A stretch of DNA of 64,000 nucleotides, from the NCBI RefSeq assembly GCF_014280935.1, contig NZ_JACLZI010000040.1, positions 1 through 64,000 on the forward strand, given 5' to 3'. Positions within the stretch are counted from its first letter, which is position 1. Each line of letters starts with the position of its first letter. Below are positions 45,258 to 53,130 of the stretch, in pieces. The DNA is from Aquibacillus kalidii. Lineage in GTDB: Bacteria > Bacillota > Bacilli > Bacillales > Amphibacillaceae. The notes under the pieces are model-generated. The model did no database searches. It was not told the origin of the DNA and saw only the letters and a list, made by a program, of their open reading frames with translations. Both the position numbers and the translations under genes were made by a program.

Positions 45258-46951
45258 CAATCTCTCTTTCTGTCACACTCTTTACAAACTGATTTAAGTC
45301 CATTCCCCCTACCAGTATTCTTCTTATTTTTACCGAAGTTTCTCTCACTTGCCACTTTTTCCTTTTTACACTTGGAGCATTTCACTCTGCCTAACTCTTT
45401 CACTTCAACCTTGTCTAAGTATGTATTCGCTATTTTCTTACTAATTTGTCTAACTAAAGTCTTTAATTTTGTTTTATTTAATCCTTCAAACTTATAATTG
45501 TTATGTAGTAAATTAATGATATATCCATATATATCTTCTCGTTCATTCAATTTACCATTGCTTGATGTACCGTTCATTATGGTATTAATTATTGCAGATT
45601 CATAATCTAATAGATTAGCAGCCTTAACTAATTGTCTGAACTCACCTATTAAATGATGTTCGATAAATGAATTACTATTTTTATGTTTATCCTCAATACT
45701 TTGGAATAATGGAACAGTATATTTATATCTAATCTTTTTACCATTATCATCATTAACCGGATCAGATGTAAGTTGTTCAATCTTTAATAAGGATTCAATG
45801 TGCTCATAATCGCCAAAATCAAACTTTTCTAATAGTTCCTCCTGGTAAAGATTAGTATCATAAGCAATTGCACTACTTCCCTTAACTCTAATAGGTGGTT
45901 CTAGCCTTTCTTTCATAACCGTCATCTCATATCCTAATTCTTTAGCAATTCTTTTAGCTTTAAAATATTGACTCAAACCATTGTTTGCGATACCATAAAA
46001 ATTGCATATATCATTAAATTTATTTTCCAATTCTTGTGGATCTGTTATAGGCGACCAAACCTTATTTCTTAACAATTCCTCAAATTTCATTGGATTCTTT
46101 TTAAATTTAATTACTGTTTCTTCACTTAGCCTCGATTCTCCCATTAACCAACGAGAAAAGGCTTTTTCTTTTTTTCTGCGTAATTTATCTTCAACGCCTT
46201 GTATGTATAGATTTCTCTTGCCTTCGCTTTCTTCTTCAGTTTGTTCCTTGTGAATACCCAACTCTTTCTCTAGTATTTCTTTAGCCTTAAACATTTCAAA
46301 TAGTTCAGGGTGATTTTCGAAGTCTTCCGGTTTAATATTCTTATTCCTTAACTCTCTTTTCTTATCCTCTGACAGTGAATAATTAGTAATTAAACTTTGA
46401 GCTTCGTCATTTTGAAACCTTCCCACTACATCTTCATGTATTCCATTCCTAGCAGAAGCACCTACATCATCGTCATCGTTTATGTATATCTCTTTCCTTG
46501 CATTTCTGTCTTCGGCATAGCTGCTCATGATGGGATACTCTTCATCTTCCGTTGAATCGATAAGGTAATCCGCCATCTTTTCTAGTTGTTGGTTTATTCT
46601 TTGTTGTTCAGATAACTTACCATATTTCCCTATATTAGAATAATTGTAGTGATAAGCTTCTGTTTCTATATAAGATTGTAACCCTCTATGTAAAGAACCA
46701 TTTTCTTTTTCTCCTATTATGTTATGTAAGATTTTATTTCTTTCAATTGCATCATCAACCAAATAATCTAGTTGCTTATAAATATCAGAAACTGTTTCTT
46801 TAATATTTTTAGATTGATTTCTTTTTAGCTCATTGCCTTCGCCATCATATGTTATGTAGGTTGCAAATCGATTAAACTTTTCATTCCCTTCTCTTAGATA
46901 TTTAGACTCTTCATTCTTTTGACCCTTCACTTCAATAAATCTGTTATTCAA
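45257..46951 (-). CDS. Large hypothetical early protein with C-terminal zinc ribbon
   Basis: 564 residues, highly charged and helical, with an acidic patch (YINDDDDVGASARNG) and a C-terminal zinc finger of two CxxC pairs (KCSKCKKEK and SVCKECDRKRD). Family not recognised. TTG start (NNRFIEVKGQKNEE) after AAAGGAG. It is the largest gene of the replication arm, downstream of rep and in the same direction, so a replication, recombination or transcription role is plausible but not shown. Confidence 0.7.
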   Translation of the reverse strand: MNNRFIEVKGQKNEESKYLREGNEKFNRFATYITYDGEGNELKRNQSKNIKETVSDIYKQLDYLVDDAIERNKILHNIIGEKENGSLHRGLQSYIETEAYHYNYSNIGKYGKLSEQQRINQQLEKMADYLIDSTEDEEYPIMSSYAEDRNARKEIYINDDDDVGASARNGIHEDVVGRFQNDEAQSLITNYSLSEDKKRELRNKNIKPEDFENHPELFEMFKAKEILEKELGIHKEQTEEESEGKRNLYIQGVEDKLRRKKEKAFSRWLMGESRLSEETVIKFKKNPMKFEELLRNKVWSPITDPQELENKFNDICNFYGIANNGLSQYFKAKRIAKELGYEMTVMKERLEPPIRVKGSSAIAYDTNLYQEELLEKFDFGDYEHIESLLKIEQLTSDPVNDDNGKKIRYKYTVPLFQSIEDKHKNSNSFIEHHLIGEFRQLVKAANLLDYESAIINTIMNGTSSNGKLNEREDIYGYIINLLHNNYKFEGLNKTKLKTLVRQISKKIANTYLDKVEVKELGRVKCSKCKKEKVASERNFGKNKKNTGRGNGLKSVCKECDRKRD

Positions 46952-47035
46952 TATTCATCTTCTCCTTTAAGACTAATTATAATTTGGCTAGTTGCCATAA
47001 CGTATCAACTCCTTTCATTTCAAATTCAACTTTAA

Positions 47036-47140
47036 TCATTCATAAAACTTATCTATCAATCCAAGCAAATCATCTAAAGCAGTATCAGATATTAAAACCA
47101 CATTCATTTCCTCTTCTATTTCTGCAGGTATGTATAACAA
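47036..47140 (-). CDS. 34-residue ORF downstream of rep
   Basis: TTG start 5 nt after AGGGGTG; acidic peptide LYIPAEIEEEMNVVLISDT and so on to IDKFYE. Begins 10 nt past the previous small ORF. Possibly real because of the ribosome site and tight spacing; no family recognised. Confidence 0.4.
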   Translation of the reverse strand: MLYIPAEIEEEMNVVLISDTALDDLLGLIDKFYE

Positions 47141-47150
47141 CTTTTCACCC

Positions 47151-47339
47151 CTAACCTAATATTTCTCTTGACCAAAAATCAACCAATGCATCATCTGCTA
47201 TTTTATTATCTTCTTCATTGATCGAGTAAGACAAATGGACTTTAATTTTGTTATCAGATATATCTTTTAAATAGATTCTTTCATCATCCAATTTTGTCCG
47301 TTCATATACTCGATTGTTGAATATACATTTACTTTTAAT
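47151..47339 (-). CDS. 62-residue ORF directly after rep, apparent ATT start
   Basis: Open frame KSKCIFNNRVYERTKLDDER to DFWSREILG. AGGAGGTGA overlaps the rep stop and sits 6 nt before ATT, a rare initiation codon; no ATG/GTG is available at that distance. An internal TTG would give 46 residues but lacks a ribosome site. Translationally coupled to rep. Confidence 0.45.
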   Translation of the reverse strand: MKSKCIFNNRVYERTKLDDERIYLKDISDNKIKVHLSYSINEEDNKIADDALVDFWSREILG

Positions 47340-47352
47340 TTTTAATCACCTC

Positions 47353-48342
47353 CTAGACTACTTCGTAATATTGATCTCCATCTAAACCAAATTTATTAAG
47401 ATCATTTTGCATATCATCACTAATTGGACTTTCACCCCATTCTTGATCTGTTTTAGCATGCTCATCCAAGTTAGCAAAAGGATTGTATTCCTGTTGTTGG
47501 GGCTGCTCGTCTTCAACAATCGGCTCTGATTCCTTAACCCCTTTTCTTTTTAAATATTTATCTATAGTTGTTCCATGTACGTCTGCAAAGCTGCTTATAA
47601 CCTTGATACTTTTTAAAACGGCATGTTCAAATTTGATACCTTTCTTATCATTTTTTTTGACGTATGTAGCAATAAGATTATGTTTGTTTAATTCGATGAG
47701 CATGTCTGATACTTTATCCTTGTGACAATTTAAAAACTCAGCCATCGTTTCAATCCTTGCCCATGCCTTTTCTTCTCCGCCATTGGATAATCTCAACAAC
47801 AATAGGTATAACATCAATTCTCTGGAAGTGAGTTTACATTCATCGTAAATGTAGTTTATCGTTTTATAATTAATCGTTATGTAGAAATCGTCTGGTTTAA
47901 CTAAAGGATCATCCTTCAACTTTCCTTTATCATCTTTAATTTGTTTTATCTTAGGAACATCCGTGGCTTCCAACACAATTAATTTATCCTTGCCATTCTC
48001 AGCATCAAACGTTGACCAATCATCTATTGTATGGTTCTTAATCACCCCAACATCCTCTAACGATTGTAATAATTCAATTAACTTTTTGTATGATAACCTT
48101 TTAACCTTATTTATCTTGGTGAATTTGATTAGCTCAGACAACGTAATCCTAAACACATGATATTGATAATCTTTGTAACTATCTGCGTGTATAATTTGGT
48201 GATACCTGAAACGGAATAATTGTAAATAAAGATTTATCCCCTCCTCTTTTATTTCCTTATAAATGGATTGACTACCACACTTTTCACCAAACCACAGTGA
48301 CTTGATTTTCATACTGCTTACACAAAAATTGTTAAATTGCAC
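47353..48342 (-). CDS. Iteron-type replication initiator (winged-helix)
   Basis: 329 residues. N-terminal helical region with YHVFRITLSELIKFTKINKV; central winged-helix segment SRELMLYLLLLRLSNGG, ARIETMAEFLNCHKDKVSDM, LIELNKHNLIATYVKK; acidic, Gln-rich C-terminal tail (QQQEYNPFANLDEH). The 5' side carries five iterons in a 425-nt non-coding region, the classical arrangement of theta-replicon initiator genes. GTG start 11 nt past GGAGG is likely but not certain. No helicase or primase neighbours, so it probably loads host replication proteins. Confidence 0.72.
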   Translation of the reverse strand: MQFNNFCVSSMKIKSLWFGEKCGSQSIYKEIKEEGINLYLQLFRFRYHQIIHADSYKDYQYHVFRITLSELIKFTKINKVKRLSYKKLIELLQSLEDVGVIKNHTIDDWSTFDAENGKDKLIVLEATDVPKIKQIKDDKGKLKDDPLVKPDDFYITINYKTINYIYDECKLTSRELMLYLLLLRLSNGGEEKAWARIETMAEFLNCHKDKVSDMLIELNKHNLIATYVKKNDKKGIKFEHAVLKSIKVISSFADVHGTTIDKYLKRKGVKESEPIVEDEQPQQQEYNPFANLDEHAKTDQEWGESPISDDMQNDLNKFGLDGDQYYEVV

Positions 48343-48360
48343 CTGAATAAATACCTCCAT

Positions 48361-48810
48361 TAATGATTAAATTTTGAATAACATGTAAAGAATAAATAAT
48401 AAACAACAAAGGGAAGAAGGTTTTGAACTTAATCTTTCAAGGAATTAATCTATAACGGGGAAATTGGTTTTTATTTTCACCGTGAGATATTAATTTAAAT
48501 TTACTCTAAATTATTAGTTCAAGTTCACTTAATCCCGTTTTTGTCATTAAATTTGGATTTTGGATAATTTGTAATCCTGTTTTTGTCACAGTTTTTCAGA
48601 CCACTTTTCTAAAAACCTTGATATATCAACATTCTTTGTCGTCTCCTATACATACCGTTTTTGTCACTGATTCTTTAATTTTGGACATTTTGTAATCCCG
48701 TTTTTGTCACAGGTGTTATGCAATCGTCCTAATTATTACGCATATATAGTTGTTTTTTCGCAATAAAGCCTGTTAAATCAAGGTTTCATACCGTACCGTT
48801 TTTGTCACTG
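48361..48810. other. Putative phage replication origin with five iterons
   Basis: Five same-direction repeats with core YGTTTTTGTCA at 48535-48546, 48578-48588, 48655-48667, 48697-48710 and 48796-48807. Copies 2 and 4 are extended (TTTTGGAYAWTTTGTAATCC before the core, CAG after). Pairs 1-2 and 3-4 are spaced 42-43 bp, four helical turns. The rest is very AT-rich and could unwind. The last copy overlaps the 3' end of a small ORF. Otherwise no gene. Confidence 0.75.
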
Positions 48811-48968
48811 TACTCTTGTAAAGCGTTATCTAATTCATCGGTGATAGGGAATAAATAAAAGTCTTTCCATGTTTTAGGATGGATACCGTGACAGATATAA
48901 GATAACGATCTATCACGTTTTAGGAATTTGAGTAATTTTTTATCATAACAGAAAAAATATTGTTTCAT
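48786..48968 (-). CDS. Small hypothetical protein abutting the origin
   Basis: 60 residues, KQYFFCYDKKLLKFLKRDRS then HGIHPKTWKDFYLFP. Its last codons (SDKNGTV) are written by iteron 5, so gene and origin overlap. Ribosome site AAAGGAG is distant (13 nt). No family recognised. Confidence 0.5.
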   Translation of the reverse strand: MKQYFFCYDKKLLKFLKRDRSLSYICHGIHPKTWKDFYLFPITDELDNALQEYSDKNGTV

Positions 48969-49043
48969 TCTTTGGGTAGCACTCCTTTGGGTAATTGTTA
49001 ATGTTGTAAGATGTAATGTTACATTATGTAATAATAGATGTTG

Positions 49044-49973
49044 TTATTTTAGTTTTTTTCTAAAATCGTCGTACATTGTTTTATACTCTTGAAATAACTT
49101 TGCATTTCCACCGTGATCTGGATGTAATATCTTTAATACTCGTTTAAACTCCTTTTTAACTTCACTGTCTGTAACATTAGACGATAAACCTAATTTTTCA
49201 CGATAGTTAATGTTGTTTTGTGCAATATTAGAGAATAATTTAGACCAGTCATAGTTAGATTGTTTAGAGCCTTCATTTTTTCTTTCGATAATTAATTCTT
49301 CTAATTGATCAAGTAGCGAATCAATCTCATCCTTTGTTGAACCTTTTACTAATTGATTGTCTATTTCTTTGTTAGTGTTAAACAGTCTACCTTCTAGTGA
49401 CACTGTCAGTTCAATATATCTGTTCATTTGTTTACCTGTTATAGCTGAGTAATTAATTAACAAATCGTAGAAACTTGACCTTTCACGAATCTGTTTGCAA
49501 TTTCTATAACTCAAATCAATGTCTCTGATTTTATTCTGAACGTTTATAGAAAAAAGAGATAACCATTCAGCTATATCTAAATCCAACTGATACTCTAATT
49601 CTTTAAAACATGGGTGTAAGTTTTTGGATAGTCTGTTAACCCTTTTACTAAAATCGTCCTCATAATCTGGAACTTTTTCTTTCAATTCCTTATTTTCCTT
49701 TTCCAACTTCCAAATTTTAATCTCTAATTCCGAATTTTGTTCGTAAATTTCATCTATTGATTTACTCAGTTCTTTATTCTCAATCTCTTTATACATGCCT
49801 GTCCTTTTGTCTATAAAACTGATTAAACTAGAATAACTAATATCAAATCCAGCTTTACGATATTCTGACCGTGTAGCCTTAATCTCCCCTTCTCTCAGCC
49901 ATCTTCTAACCGTTTGAATATTATCGGTCACACCTGCCTCTTTTAACTTCTCAAACGCTTCATTTGTGTTCAT
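49044..49973 (-). CDS. HTH - coiled coil - J-domain protein
   Basis: 309 residues. N-terminal MerR/excisionase-like HTH (about 1-55: AFEKLKEAGVTDNIQTVRRW, REGEIKATRSEYRKAG, FDISYSSLISFI), coiled coil (about 65-100; NSELEIKIWKLEKENKELKE), helical middle, and a C-terminal J-domain (about 255-309): NYREKLGLSSNVTDSEVKKE, FKRVLKILHPDHGG with the essential HPD (about 284-286). J-domains stimulate DnaK; in P1-like replicons host DnaJ/DnaK monomerise the initiator. Located beside the iteron origin, so a replication co-chaperone or origin regulator is a good inference. Confidence 0.8.
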   Translation of the reverse strand: MNTNEAFEKLKEAGVTDNIQTVRRWLREGEIKATRSEYRKAGFDISYSSLISFIDKRTGMYKEIENKELSKSIDEIYEQNSELEIKIWKLEKENKELKEKVPDYEDDFSKRVNRLSKNLHPCFKELEYQLDLDIAEWLSLFSINVQNKIRDIDLSYRNCKQIRERSSFYDLLINYSAITGKQMNRYIELTVSLEGRLFNTNKEIDNQLVKGSTKDEIDSLLDQLEELIIERKNEGSKQSNYDWSKLFSNIAQNNINYREKLGLSSNVTDSEVKKEFKRVLKILHPDHGGNAKLFQEYKTMYDDFRKKLK

Positions 49974-50010
49974 TTGAATAACCTCCTAAATTTGATTAAA
50001 TTCTTGATAA

Positions 50011-50604
50011 TTATTTCACTACTTTCAGATAACTTGGTCTAACCTTCTTGATACCAAATGAACGTCCATTATTGTCAACCATATATTCCTTGCCGGTGTG
50101 ATCCATATATTGTTTGTATGTATTAATTCCTACTTTATTTGCCCATTCTTCAGCTATCGAAGGCTTACCTTCAAATTTCCGAATATTACTCATAATATTT
50201 AAACTAGCAACCAAAAACACTCTTACAGTCAAATTGTCATATTCCATTAAGAAGTGAGAAGATTGATCACCTATGATATTATCCATTCCTATTTCGTTTA
50301 CCGTTTCCATTGTTGAGAAGAAATCTTTAACTCCCCATTTTTCACCGTCATAAGTTTTACGGATAGGAAAAACCGTCATAAATTCTCTTGGAGTCAACCT
50401 TTCCACAGACTCTTTAATTACATTAACTAATTGAAAGTCATGCATCGCTCCTTGGTAATCAACAGCTTTATACTTACTGTTTACAGACTTAATACCGTTA
50501 AAAATAATCTTCTTTAAAGTGTCCTTATCTATGTTTTCAACATCCTCTGCCGCATCCTTTAACGTGCTTGATAATGCGTCTAAATACAATTCACTTTTAC
50601 TCAT
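50011..50604 (-). CDS. Hypothetical early protein
   Basis: 197 residues, starting SKSELYLDALSSTLKDAAED; AMHDFQLVNVIKESVERLTP and REFMTVFPIRKTYDGEKWGV suggest a compact helical protein. No family recognised. First gene upstream of the J-domain gene in the same direction, 37 nt away, so likely in the replication operon. Confidence 0.65.
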   Translation of the reverse strand: MSKSELYLDALSSTLKDAAEDVENIDKDTLKKIIFNGIKSVNSKYKAVDYQGAMHDFQLVNVIKESVERLTPREFMTVFPIRKTYDGEKWGVKDFFSTMETVNEIGMDNIIGDQSSHFLMEYDNLTVRVFLVASLNIMSNIRKFEGKPSIAEEWANKVGINTYKQYMDHTGKEYMVDNNGRSFGIKKVRPSYLKVVK

Positions 50605-50843
50605 TTAATCTCTCCCTTTTTAAATTATTTTTTGATTCTCTATTGCATTTATCCCAGTAGTGGTATATTATATAATTAAGATAAAAGTTAAAATTAGCCA
50701 CAAGTATATACATGACTTAATTAAAAGAATAGAAAAGTTAACTCCACCGAATTAGATGGAGCTTTTTCCTATGCATAAATATCCTTAAATTAATTATACA
50801 TCAAAGATGGTCAAATATCAATACCATATTACTATATAGTTTG
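50605..50843. other. Gap with hairpin upstream of the replication operon
   Basis: AT-rich DNA. A hairpin CTCCA/TGGAG (50742-50761) has CTTTTTCC on the plus side and a weaker U-rich stretch on the minus side. It may end the arbitrium-side transcript before the 50011 operon promoter. No ORF seen. Confidence 0.4.
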
Positions 50844-50996
50844 TCAATATTTATTTATTAAGTTGTGTTTATGCGCTATCATTAATAATTGTTCTGCATA
50901 TTGTCTAAGTGCGTTATCATAAACCATTTCAGATTCCTACGTTTTTTCTTTCTTTTTAATTGTCGCTTTGAAAGTATAATGTTTTTTAATATCCAT
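50844..50996 (-). pseudogene. Small ORF split by an in-frame amber codon
   Basis: ATG at 50996, preceded by AAAGGAGG at 13 nt, gives DIKKHYTFKATIKKKEKT then TAG at 50937-50939. The same frame continues ESEMVYDNALRQYAEQLLMI and AHKHNLINKY to TGA at 50844. Together it would be a 50-residue protein. Either a broken gene, a 19-residue peptide plus a separate 27-residue ORF (ATG in frame after the amber), or read-through. Confidence 0.45.
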
Positions 50997-51022
50997 ACCG
51001 GAATCGAACCTCCTTTAAAGAT

Positions 51023-51442
51023 TTATAGTTTGATCATGAAATCATCTGATTCTTCTTCATAATCCATATCCCAATCTTTCAAGATATTAATAAAAGGAAC
51101 TTCTACTAAATCTTGTATCTTTTCATACAATTCATTGTGTGTTATATTTGAATTGTCCATTAACGAGATATATCCAACAGTGACAGGCTCTTGAACTACC
51201 ACTTCAAGGGTCTGTTTTTTATTTGTTTTCATTCCTTCAATAAATTCTTCTAAACTCATTGTTACCTGCTTACGCTTATGCGTTCGATATAATCCTAAGT
51301 CCTCTGCAATTACTCCTGTATAAAACTTGTCCATAAACTCAACGAAGTCCTTATGCTCTTTGATGAGGAACAAAAATTGCCTCTGATGATCTCCTTGATT
51401 GATTCCTAGTTCGGACATTGCTTCTTCTACTTTAAAATTCAT
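51023..51442 (-). CDS. Hypothetical protein in the post-aimP (aimX-like) position
   Basis: 139 residues, acidic, starting NFKVEEAMSELGINQGDHQR. Helical N-terminus (FLFLIKEHKDFVEFMDKFY) and beta/acidic C-terminus (LKDWDMDYEEESDD). Family not recognised. It is the first gene beyond the aimP hairpin in the same direction, where arbitrium phages encode the lysogeny-control output. AGGGGAG precedes the ATG. Confidence 0.6.
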   Translation of the reverse strand: MNFKVEEAMSELGINQGDHQRQFLFLIKEHKDFVEFMDKFYTGVIAEDLGLYRTHKRKQVTMSLEEFIEGMKTNKKQTLEVVVQEPVTVGYISLMDNSNITHNELYEKIQDLVEVPFINILKDWDMDYEEESDDFMIKL

Positions 51443-51507
51443 TTTTCTCTCCCCTTGTTCACGTTTTTTTATTTTAAAATTTTTGTGAATATCTCTTAAA
51501 ATTACTA

Positions 51508-51542
51508 AAGACGCTACCCTTAATAAAAAAGGTAACGTCTTA
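51508..51542 (-). terminator. Hairpin after aimP
   Basis: Minus-strand AAGACGTTACC/GGTAGCGTCTT stem with U-rich loop but a weak U-tail (TAGTAATTTT). Likely an inefficient or regulated terminator between aimP and the 51023 gene. Confidence 0.55.
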
Positions 51543-51565
51543 TTAATTATGTAAGTCTAGGTTGT

Positions 51566-51709
51566 TTAACCTACTGGAGGATCAGGATCTTTTTGTAAGC
51601 CAATATTTATTACAGTTTTATCACCTTTGCCTACTGGTGGATCTGGATCAAGAAAACCAAAGCTTATGATTAATGCAAGAGTACCTAACAACAATAAACC
51701 TTTTTTCAA
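51566..51709 (-). CDS. aimP: AimP arbitrium pro-peptide with two copies of DPDPPVG
   Basis: 47 residues, absent from standard-length ORF calls. TTG start 5-7 nt after a near-perfect AAAGGGGGTG. Signal-type N-terminus KKGLLLLGTLALIISFGF, then DPDPPVGK (residues 21-28), a linker, and C-terminal QKDPDPPVG ending at the stop. Arbitrium precursors are secreted and their C-terminal 6-10 residues become the pheromone; here the presumed mature segment occurs twice, 20 residues apart. It follows aimR by 30 nt, the canonical order. Which copy or length is active cannot be told from sequence. Confidence 0.85.
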   Translation of the reverse strand: MKKGLLLLGTLALIISFGFLDPDPPVGKGDKTVINIGLQKDPDPPVG

Positions 51710-51739
51710 TTTTATCACCCCCTTTCAATTTTTGGAAGA

Positions 51740-52786
51740 TTAAATATTATTTACCATTGATTTAACTAGGCTTGTTTTTATTCCCATGTCCAACAATGCC
51801 TGTTCAGGAAGTTGAGCAAGGAACCTATCTTTGTTGTTAGTAAATCTAGATAAAGATTCCAACAATAAGTATTGATCATTAGATTGAATCCCTTCTAGAT
51901 ACAAATCTAAAGCATCATCATTATCACGTTCAAACTCATTGTTTAGATTGTTAGACATAATCATGTTTAGCTTATCAAATCGTAAATGAATATCATGGAC
52001 AACCTTCTCAGAATATGCTTCATTAAAATACTTAATTGACACATTGGCATAGTGATTCATTTTTAATTGAGAGTCATTGAAATAAGACAGTGCAATAACA
52101 TGATAAGCGAATGCTGTATAACTAATACCTACGTCTGAATCAATTATCTTAAATGCATACTTACGTGCTTGTAGCGGTATGTTTAATACTCTTAAAGATA
52201 TGTGCGAATACATTTGATACATCCTAGCCTGGTATGATGATTTAATGTAGCCGTCTTCTAGTTCATCAGATTTTAATTTTGCTAAGTTGTAGATCTGTTC
52301 AACTAAGTCAAACTTTTTTAGTTCATAGAAGTGATACATTTGCATAATTTGTTTGAATAGATGTAGTTCAACATTTTTACTATCTGAACAGATAATTGCA
52401 TTGTACATCTCATTACTATTTATTGAACCACTTTTCCACTTAAGATGAGTATCATAGATGAATGACCATTGATTTAATTCTTTATTACTGTAACTATTGC
52501 TTTTATTTATCAATTCTTTTAATCCGTCAAAATAATGGTGAGTGCTGCAGTACTCCATTGCGACTTTAATGTGTTTTGGCTTGTCTATTTCTTTACAATA
52601 TTGAACCATAAATTCTTCTTCTTTTTCTGGAGCCAGTAATTTAACAATATCCAAAACCAGTTCAACTTCAATTTTCTGGCCATCTAAAAATTTGAAGATA
52701 GTTCCCTGTGAGCAATTTACTTTTTTGGCAATCTCTTTGTATGTGTAATCTTTTACTTCCATAACGTTAAGTAAGTGTCTTCTCAT
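51740..52786 (-). CDS. aimR: AimR, arbitrium peptide-responsive lysis-lysogeny regulator
   Basis: 348 residues. N-terminal HTH (YKEIAKKVNCSQGTIFKFLD, about 16-35) and a TPR-like helical superhelix to the C-terminus, e.g. EEEFMVQYCKEIDKPKHIKV, ARMYQMYSHISLRVLN and FAYHVIALSYFNDSQLK, in the order seen in SPbeta/phi3T AimR. In the family the free protein activates a lysogeny-antagonising transcript, and imported AimP peptide inactivates it. Followed by aimP. Third gene of an operon starting at about 53145. Confidence 0.88.
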   Translation of the reverse strand: MRRHLLNVMEVKDYTYKEIAKKVNCSQGTIFKFLDGQKIEVELVLDIVKLLAPEKEEEFMVQYCKEIDKPKHIKVAMEYCSTHHYFDGLKELINKSNSYSNKELNQWSFIYDTHLKWKSGSINSNEMYNAIICSDSKNVELHLFKQIMQMYHFYELKKFDLVEQIYNLAKLKSDELEDGYIKSSYQARMYQMYSHISLRVLNIPLQARKYAFKIIDSDVGISYTAFAYHVIALSYFNDSQLKMNHYANVSIKYFNEAYSEKVVHDIHLRFDKLNMIMSNNLNNEFERDNDDALDLYLEGIQSNDQYLLLESLSRFTNNKDRFLAQLPEQALLDMGIKTSLVKSMVNNI

Positions 52787-52815
52787 CTATTGCAGCCCCC
52801 AGTCTTAATTTAATT

Positions 52816-52992
52816 TTAAATTATTCTATCACTAGCGTTTATTAATTCATTCCCTTGGTAGTAGTCAGTTGCAAAGACAACTCCATCTTTACGCAATGAT
52901 CTCTCAAGGTTGCATAGTTTATCGAAGTCAGTAAATACCCAAGACTGATATTCCCCGTTTTCGTCATAATACCGGATGTTCCAACGCTCCAT
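52816..52992 (-). CDS. 58-residue hypothetical protein upstream of aimR
   Basis: ERWNIRYYDENGEYQSWVFT start, beta-rich, ending NELINASDRII. ATG after AGGTGAG. No family recognised. Co-directional with aimR (29 nt upstream) and under the same promoter. Confidence 0.55.
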   Translation of the reverse strand: MERWNIRYYDENGEYQSWVFTDFDKLCNLERSLRKDGVVFATDYYQGNELINASDRII

Positions 52993-53018
52993 GCTACTCA
53001 CTCACCTTTGCTAATAAT

Positions 53019-53105
53019 TTAGGCATTAATCAAAGTTAAGTAAAGGAACAGTGCTGCTAATATGCCTAGTGATATATAAAATCTGTTTATTGTTTTCTCT
53101 TGCAT
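53019..53105 (-). CDS. 28-residue membrane peptide, first ORF of the aimR operon
   Basis: ATG 6 nt after GGGAGGGTG. QEKTINRFYISLGILAALFL followed by YLTLINA: one hydrophobic segment. Excellent ribosome site and operon position support it; function unknown. Confidence 0.45.
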   Translation of the reverse strand: MQEKTINRFYISLGILAALFLYLTLINA

Positions 53106-53130
53106 TTATTCACCCTCCCAAGTTCTAAAA

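Noticed and set aside
46954..47004. 16-codon ORF just before the 45257 gene
   Set aside because: It has a weak ribosome site and no conservation evidence; it may be a leader peptide but cannot be supported.
48535..48807. Repeats considered as a CRISPR array
   Set aside because: Repeat cores are only about 12 bp with uneven spacing and no cas genes; iterons fit better.
51004..51018. tRNA T-loop-like GGTTCGATTCC on the minus strand
   Set aside because: No acceptor, D or anticodon arms can be formed around it; it is simply the ribosome-site region of the small ORF at 50996.
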